Assembly: GCA_947044365.1 (NCBI GenBank) | Contig: OX345636.1 | Location: 3,740,001 to 3,804,000, forward strand | Direction of reading: 5' to 3' | Source: Petrosia ficiformis | Taxonomy: Eukaryota > Porifera > Demospongiae > Haplosclerida > Petrosiidae | DNA length: 64,000 nucleotides | Part shown: piece by piece, positions 58,440 through 64,000 of the stretch | Layout of the letters: every line of letters starts with the position of its first letter | How positions within the stretch are numbered: position 1 is the stretch's first letter | Program-made: the position numbers and the translations under genes | Notes under the pieces: generated by a model | Databases searched by the model: none | What the model was told of the DNA's origin: nothing | Seen by the model: the letters and a program-made list of their open reading frames with translations, nothing else

Positions 58440-59000
58440 TTATTATCCAAAACACACACACACACACACCCAGACACACAATATGATTACCATACCCTTC
58501 CACCGATGCTTCGCAGCAAGAGTAATTGTGTACAATTACTTATAATTCAGTTTTTTAATGACTGCTTGCCATCACCAATACTATTATGGTTAATTCTTCA
58601 CAATAAATTTATAAATCTATCTGTTGTCAAATTCCTCAAATACATATAGCCACTGCAAAAACAAAATTGTTAAAATAACAAATAATAAATGTGTGGTCAT
58701 TCTGTTGATGTTACTGAAACCCTATTTTGCAGGAAATATTATGGCATCAACTGTATGACCATACATGCAACTTTTAGCAACTGTAATAACTAGTGTTGTA
58801 CCTATACTGGTATATGTATAGGTGAGGTATAAGTAAATATAGTTATAGGCAAGTAGATACAGATACTTTACAGACCAAATTTTGAAACTTTATAGTACTG
58901 TTTTACTGTAGGAAAATATTGATACAACAGTCAGGAACATAATTTTTTGAGCGATTTTCATTTTTTCTAGTAGTTTGTGAGTTTCATTTTCCAACAGAAA
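58440..59000 (+). repeat. Large duplication R7, copy 1 (empty-site copy)
   Basis: Starts in (CA)n, then ATATGATTACCATACCCTTC and ACCCTATTTTGCAGGAAATA without interruption. Second copy 61110-61390 continues at 62505-62775; this copy shows the site before insertion of the 61.4-62.5 kb elements. Confidence 0.8.
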
Positions 59001-59224
59001 TGGCTATATAGAGCAGTGCTAAACATTAGTGATGCACATGAACATATACTGGAAAAAGCAGTGAACACATGTATATCTAGGTATAGGTATAGGCAGTTTT
59101 AGTTGCCTATAATATCTGTATCTAAATCATAGGCAAAACCTAGTATAGGTAAAACACTAGTAATAACAAATCAATCAGTTATTTTGACAATTTTGTTTTT
59201 ACAGTGTTCTTCTTGGAAAACCAT

Positions 59225-59590
59225 TTAATAAATTATGTGGTTGAATGTTTTCTACAAGCGAGAGACAGTTATGTTAAATTAAGTGACATTCTTACTTCTT
59301 CATATAAGGAATATGTAATAATGTTATATTTATATAGTACGTATATGGTATAATAATTATATTAGGTTTATAGTATAATAATACCAATGGGGTTGTACAG
59401 GTTCTACTCAACAAGGAAGTATGTATTATTAAGTATTGTAACACTTATAGTTGGTGACCTATGAGCTTTTGAATAAAATCAATGAAGTACCTTCTGCATC
59501 TGGCCATTGGAAATACACAATAACAATATCTTTTCCAAAATCAGATGAGCCAGTTTTTAGACAAAAATCATCATTAATTTTGTAGGACTG
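59225..59590 (+). repeat. Dispersed repeat R5, copy 2
   Basis: Direct counterpart of 56255-56610. Confidence 0.8.
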
Positions 59591-59828
59591 GAAATTGGCT
59601 GAGATTCTGAAAGGAATTATTGCTAACTTCAAATCGATTGATAATCAATGAAAATCAGTGGAACTAATTACGCCAATTAAGTCAAACAACGCAGGAAAAT
59701 CACTTGATGATCTAAAGGTATCCTATCACCTCCCTTTTCTACATTATTTGCATGCTGTTGCATGTTTGAAATTTTAAATATTTAGCATAATTGATATCAC
59801 ACACTTACAATCAATAATGAGAAGATTT

Positions 59829-60036
59829 TTACCCTTAGAGAACTGAGCTTAATTTTCAAATTCTTCCCACATCCACCACTGACGTCTCTGCTGCATATAT
59901 TTTGGCCATTGTTCACTTTCTCTACCACAAACCTGGCAAGTTGTTAGAAGTAGTACTTCTAACTAACTTGCTTAATGGAACTTGAAAGTCCCCAAGTGCT
60001 TCGTAGAAATAATTGAAATGCAGTGCTCTCCCTTTT
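59829..60036. mobile_element. piggyBac-type MITE, left-half relic
   Basis: TTACCCTTAGAGAACTGAGC, then TTCACTTTCTCTACC and GAAAGTCCCCAAG in the same order as 38999-39200. No right terminus. Confidence 0.6.
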
Positions 60037-60239
60037 TTTTCAACTGTTTTTTGCACAATATGGTGACATCATAAAGTTGTTTTTGAAAATGCAAGTGAAA
60101 TAACTAGAGATATCCGCTGATATGCACCAAATCTTCAGATAATGTATGTGTGAAGCGACAGTATTATATAACTCAACCTTAACACTGAAAAAAATAAATT
60201 GTTAAAATAAACATTATATTGGTTATTATAGTTGCATGA

Positions 60240-60545
60240 ATAGATGTAGTTTGTCATTTGTCATAATGTATGTTGTGGCTACATGCATGCATGTTAATGT
60301 GCACCAAGTATTGAAAGGTATAACTTAAATTTTGTGTTTGTGGGTTTACAATCACAGTCAGATAAATTTACATGTACTTTAGTATAGATTATACTACATG
60401 AAATATGAGTAGACAGCACCCTAAAATTTAGTGATTCAACTATAATTGAATATTACTAGTACAAAGTATCTGTGGTATAATATGTATGTATTCTTAACAA
60501 CCAACTAATTGTTAAATCCTTGCAACTGTACTAATCACTAAATTA
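60240..60545 (+). repeat. Dispersed repeat R8, copy 1
   Basis: Direct match to 62780-63050, inverted match to 54560-54840. Confidence 0.75.
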
Positions 60546-61390
60546 TACTGGCATGTTAGTTTGTATAATATTATTATAATAGTAATACAAACTAACATGT
60601 CAGTACTTACTTATTACTTTATAACTGAAAGATTTTAGTATCATTATACTAGTCTTTTCCTTTTATATCCTATAAGTCTTACATTTTATTCTCCGTTTTA
60701 TCTCAAAGCAGGAAAAAAGATCCTAAATGCATCCTGTGAAACATTCAACAAGGAGAAGTAATCAAAACTGCTTAGTAAACAAACCTTGTGAGCTAGAAAG
60801 TAATTTCATGGAGAATTCTTGGAGCTTAATGTTGTAGCAACCACTACCCCAATTGTGTTTGCTTTGATGTAGTGCTTTGCTAGCGATAGCCATGATACAG
60901 GAGTAGTTACGTTTAGATGTGTCCAGATGTCTCCAATGTCTTTTCAAGTCTAAAAACAGTAACCATGAGTTATAAAAATTGTGATACTTCATAACCGAAG
61001 GGTTTAAGCAAAAACCTCTTAATATTTTTTTATCCTTGTATAATTTGAAGTCTGCCAGTAGCTGGTTGAAGCCACCAATGTTTTTAGTATTTCCTAATTT
61101 TGCAAACATATACACACACACACACACACCCAGACACACAATATGATTACCATACCCTTCCACCGATGCTTCGCAGCAAGAGTAATTGTGTACAATTACT
61201 TATAATTCAGTTTTTTAATGACTGCTTGCCATCACCAATACTATTATGGTTAATTCTTCACAATAAATTTATAAATCTCTGTTGTCAAATTCCTCAAATA
61301 CATATATATAGCCACTGCAAAAACAAAATTGTTAAAATAACAAATAATAAATGTGTGGTCATTCTGTTGATGTTACTGAAACCCTATTTT
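60546..61390 (+). repeat. Duplications R6 and R7, copy 2, fused through (CA)n
   Basis: 60546-61110 matches 57250-57820 and, directly after a (CA)n run, 61111-61390 matches 58460-58735. The roughly 620 nt lying between these blocks in copy 1 are absent here. Confidence 0.8.
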
Positions 61391-61410
61391 GCTAAGCTCC
61401 TCATAAAATT

Positions 61411-62367
61411 GGGTACTTATAAAACCAGGAACGGAACGGAACCAGGAACGGAATGGAACTATCACTATTATTAATTATTAAAAGTTATTTAATAGTTATT
61501 AAAATAACTGCTCGTGGTACGAATCTTCAGTGCACAGTGATGGCTGTCTACATCGATCTACTCAGTCATAGTTCTTCATTTTAAAGAGAGGAGATATTAT
61601 CGAGATCCCACATCTCAGGAACTCAAATTAACAAAGAAAGAGGAAAACACATATTACCACTTCATGAAGCAATGTGTCCTTTTGAAACATCCAGGTTTTC
61701 ATCCTTCAATGCTCCATGTGCCTGATGACATGATTCTAACTTCACTTCACAGGTTTCATTTGTGTGAGCAGTTTGGAGTACCCCCAGGGGAAGTGTGAAG
61801 CAATAGTTTTTTTCTTCACAAGTTAAGTACATTCATTGATGACTTATTCCTATTTCACATAACTATCTATCGGTAGAACTGAGTATATTCATTGTTGACC
61901 ATTTATCACATACCTCACTTTGTTGACCATTTATCACATACCTCACTTATTTCACCTATTAATTGAAAGTGTGAAGCAGCAGCTTTTTTTTCATTTATTG
62001 ATGACTTATTCATTTATCAATCGTTTGGAAGTGTGAAACATACAGTTGTTATTAAAAAAAATAAATGATGGGTGTGGTTACTATAATTATATTTTGCGAG
62101 TGATAAATGAGTTAAAATTTATTATAAATGATTGTCTAATGGCACAAGTTTTCCGTCATCTACGTACCACCACCACAACTAACAAAGTTTGACAACAGGT
62201 AATTATAAACTACAAAACATGTTAACAGTACAAAAGTAGTAAAGTTTAATAGTAATATATAGGCTAGTACACGAGTAACTGACTCGTGGGTGGGTCTGGG
62301 ATACCCATGACTGTAGTTCTGTTCCGTTCCGTTCCGTTCCGTTCCGTTCCTGGTTTTATAAGTACCC
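61411..62367 (+). mobile_element. MULE-like element 2, internally deleted, tandem-repeat termini
   Basis: Inverted termini GGGTACTTATAAAACCAGGA on the left and its complement at the right, each leading into GGAAC / GGAACC repeats. Flanked by a perfect 9-bp target duplication CATAAAATT (61402-61410 and 62368-62376). On plus, 61590-61795 encodes ENTYYHFMKQCVLLKHPGFH and SLHRFHLCEQFGV-PPGEV, corresponding to the C-terminal tail of the MULE-like transposase at 41.2-41.4 kb. All other coding sequence is gone. Confidence 0.85.
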
Positions 62368-62504
62368 CATAAAATTTAATATTTCATGTCACTTATAAAA
62401 CTTCTAGTAACAGAAAACTTGCCAACTCATAATCTAATACTTTGAAATTTTATAAGTGTCATGAAACATGAAATATTATATGAGGAAGCTAGTGAAATAT
62501 GATT

Positions 62505-63050
62505 TCAGTAAATATTATGGCATCAACAGTATGACCATACATGCAACTTTTAGCAACTGTAATAACTAGTGTTGTACCTATACTGGTATATGTATATGTA
62601 TAGGGGAGGTATAAGTAAATATAGTTATGGGCAAGTAGATACAGATACTTTACAGACCAAATTTTGAAACTTTATAGTACTGTTTTACTGTAAGATAATA
62701 TTGATACAACAGTCAGGAACATAATTTTTTGAGTGATTTTCATTTTTTCTAGTAGTTTGTGAGTTTCATTTCCCAGGTATTAAAAAGTATAACTTAAATT
62801 TTGTGTTTGTGGGTTTACAATCACGGTCAGATAAATTTACATGTACTTTAGTATAGATTATACTAAATCTTTGACATGAAATATGAGTAGACAGCACTCT
62901 AAAATTTTGTGATTCAACTATAATTGAATATTACTAGTACAAAGTATCTGTGGTATAATATGTATGTATTCTGAACAACCAACTAATTGTTAAATCCTTG
63001 CAACTGCACTAACCACTACATTATACTGGCATGTTAGTTTGTATAATAAT
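62505..63050 (+). repeat. Repeats R7 continuation and R8, copy 2
   Basis: 62505-62775 matches 58730-59000; at 62776 it switches directly to R8 (matching 60300-60545). Confidence 0.75.
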
Positions 63051-63184
63051 TTTGATCCTTGCATAATTTGAAGTCTGCCAGTAGCTCGTTGGAGACACAC
63101 TAGTTATTACAGTTGCAAGATATAAAAGTTGCATGTAATGTCATACTGTTGATGTCATAATGAATCATAATTTGCTAACTTCAT

Positions 63185-64000
63185 AATATTATCATTGGGG
63201 TTCTACTCAACAAGGAAGTATGTACATTTTTGTATTTGTAACACTTATAGTTGGTGACCTATGAGCTTTTGAATGAAATCAATGAAGTACCTCCTGCATC
63301 TCTCTATTGGAAATACACAATCATAATATCTTTTTCTAAAATCAGATTAGCCAGTTTTTTTAGACAAAAATCATAGTTTCTGTATATATTTGCCTATATC
63401 TATATTTACATATATAGCTCACCTATACATATACGTACCTATATATACCAGTATAGGTACAACATTAGTTATTACAGTTGCACGGATTTAAAAGTTAATT
63501 GCATGTAGGACCTAAAATTAAACAAACCTCTTCCATATAACCCTACATAAGTACTTACACTGCTATAAAGCAAAATACAAAGAGAAGAGCTGTACTTATG
63601 TAAGGTTATATGGAAGTGGTTTGTTTAATTTTAGGTCCTACGTTAACCTCCCAACCTTGTTTGCATGCTTTTTGGGTTTTGACGTCCCTACATCTTTCTT
63701 CATTTTTCTTGAAAATGTTTTTATTATTCTTTTTGTATAGTAGGTATATGATATATTAATTATATTAGGTTTATAGTATAATAATATAATTGGACTTGTA
63801 TATAGGTTCTACTCAACAAGGAAGTATGTATTTGTAACACTTATAGTTGGTGACCTGTGAGCTTTTGAATGAAATCAATGAAGTACCTCCTGCATCTGGC
63901 CATTAATATTGGAAATACACAAGTGTAATATCTTTTCTAAAATCAGATTAGCCAGTTTTTAGACAAAAATCTAAATTTGTAGGGCTGGGAATCTGCTGAG
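63185..64000 (+). repeat. Repeat R5, copies 3 and 4, flanking a foldback element
   Basis: R5 at 63185-63375 and again from 63730 to the window edge, with the 135-bp foldback at 63506-63640 between. Confidence 0.75.
63506..63640. mobile_element. 135-bp foldback / MITE
   Basis: Arms 63506-63554 and 63592-63640 (outer end TAGGACCTAAAATTAAACAA) pair at 47 of 49 positions around a 37-nt spacer. No coding frame. Confidence 0.85.

Overview
This is AT-rich eukaryotic DNA, dominated by transposon relics. Genes have very short introns (about 50-60 nt) with GT/AG ends, and long (TA)n tracts are common. Three things point to an early-branching animal, most likely a demosponge: a Death-domain / coiled-coil / kinase-like gene of a type I associate with sponges, a BEN-domain gene and an astacin-like metalloprotease pair. 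The species is inference; no rRNA or mitochondrial marker is present.

Layout. 0-9 kb (minus strand): two copies of one retroelement family lie head-to-tail. The copy leaving the left edge has a 457-codon open frame. The second (about 1.49-8.49 kb) is decayed and split by a 3.5-kb two-gene EnSpm/CACTA-like transposon and a 0.49-kb inverted-repeat element with a PHD-finger remnant. 9-17 kb: a perfect 22-bp hairpin, a Ty3/Gypsy integrase fragment with a small internal inversion, a 3'-truncated astacin-like gene, a piggyBac-type MITE, and a tandem duplication with unusual palindromes. 17-28 kb: a LINE 3' end, an amine-oxidase pseudogene, dispersed repeats and a second TTAA-flanked MITE. 28-34 kb: the full-length astacin-like copy, a Tc1-like pseudogene and a six-exon BEN-domain gene, the best-supported gene here. 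35-37 kb: a hAT element with 17-bp terminal repeats and a perfect 8-bp target duplication. 38-47.4 kb: pieces of a Death-domain ... coiled-coil ... kinase gene, interrupted by stops and frameshifts; its first intron holds a MULE-like transposon which itself holds a piggyBac-type MITE. 47-52 kb: gene scraps. 52-64 kb: a non-coding mosaic of direct and inverted duplications, containing a second MULE-like element (957 bp, perfect 9-bp target duplication) and a 135-bp foldback element.

Probably functional genes are few: the BEN gene, the full-length astacin-like gene, perhaps its truncated paralogue, and the left-edge retroelement ORF. The clearest story is layered transposition, where target duplications, empty sites and nesting order the events. 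No CRISPR, operon, rRNA or intact tRNA was seen.
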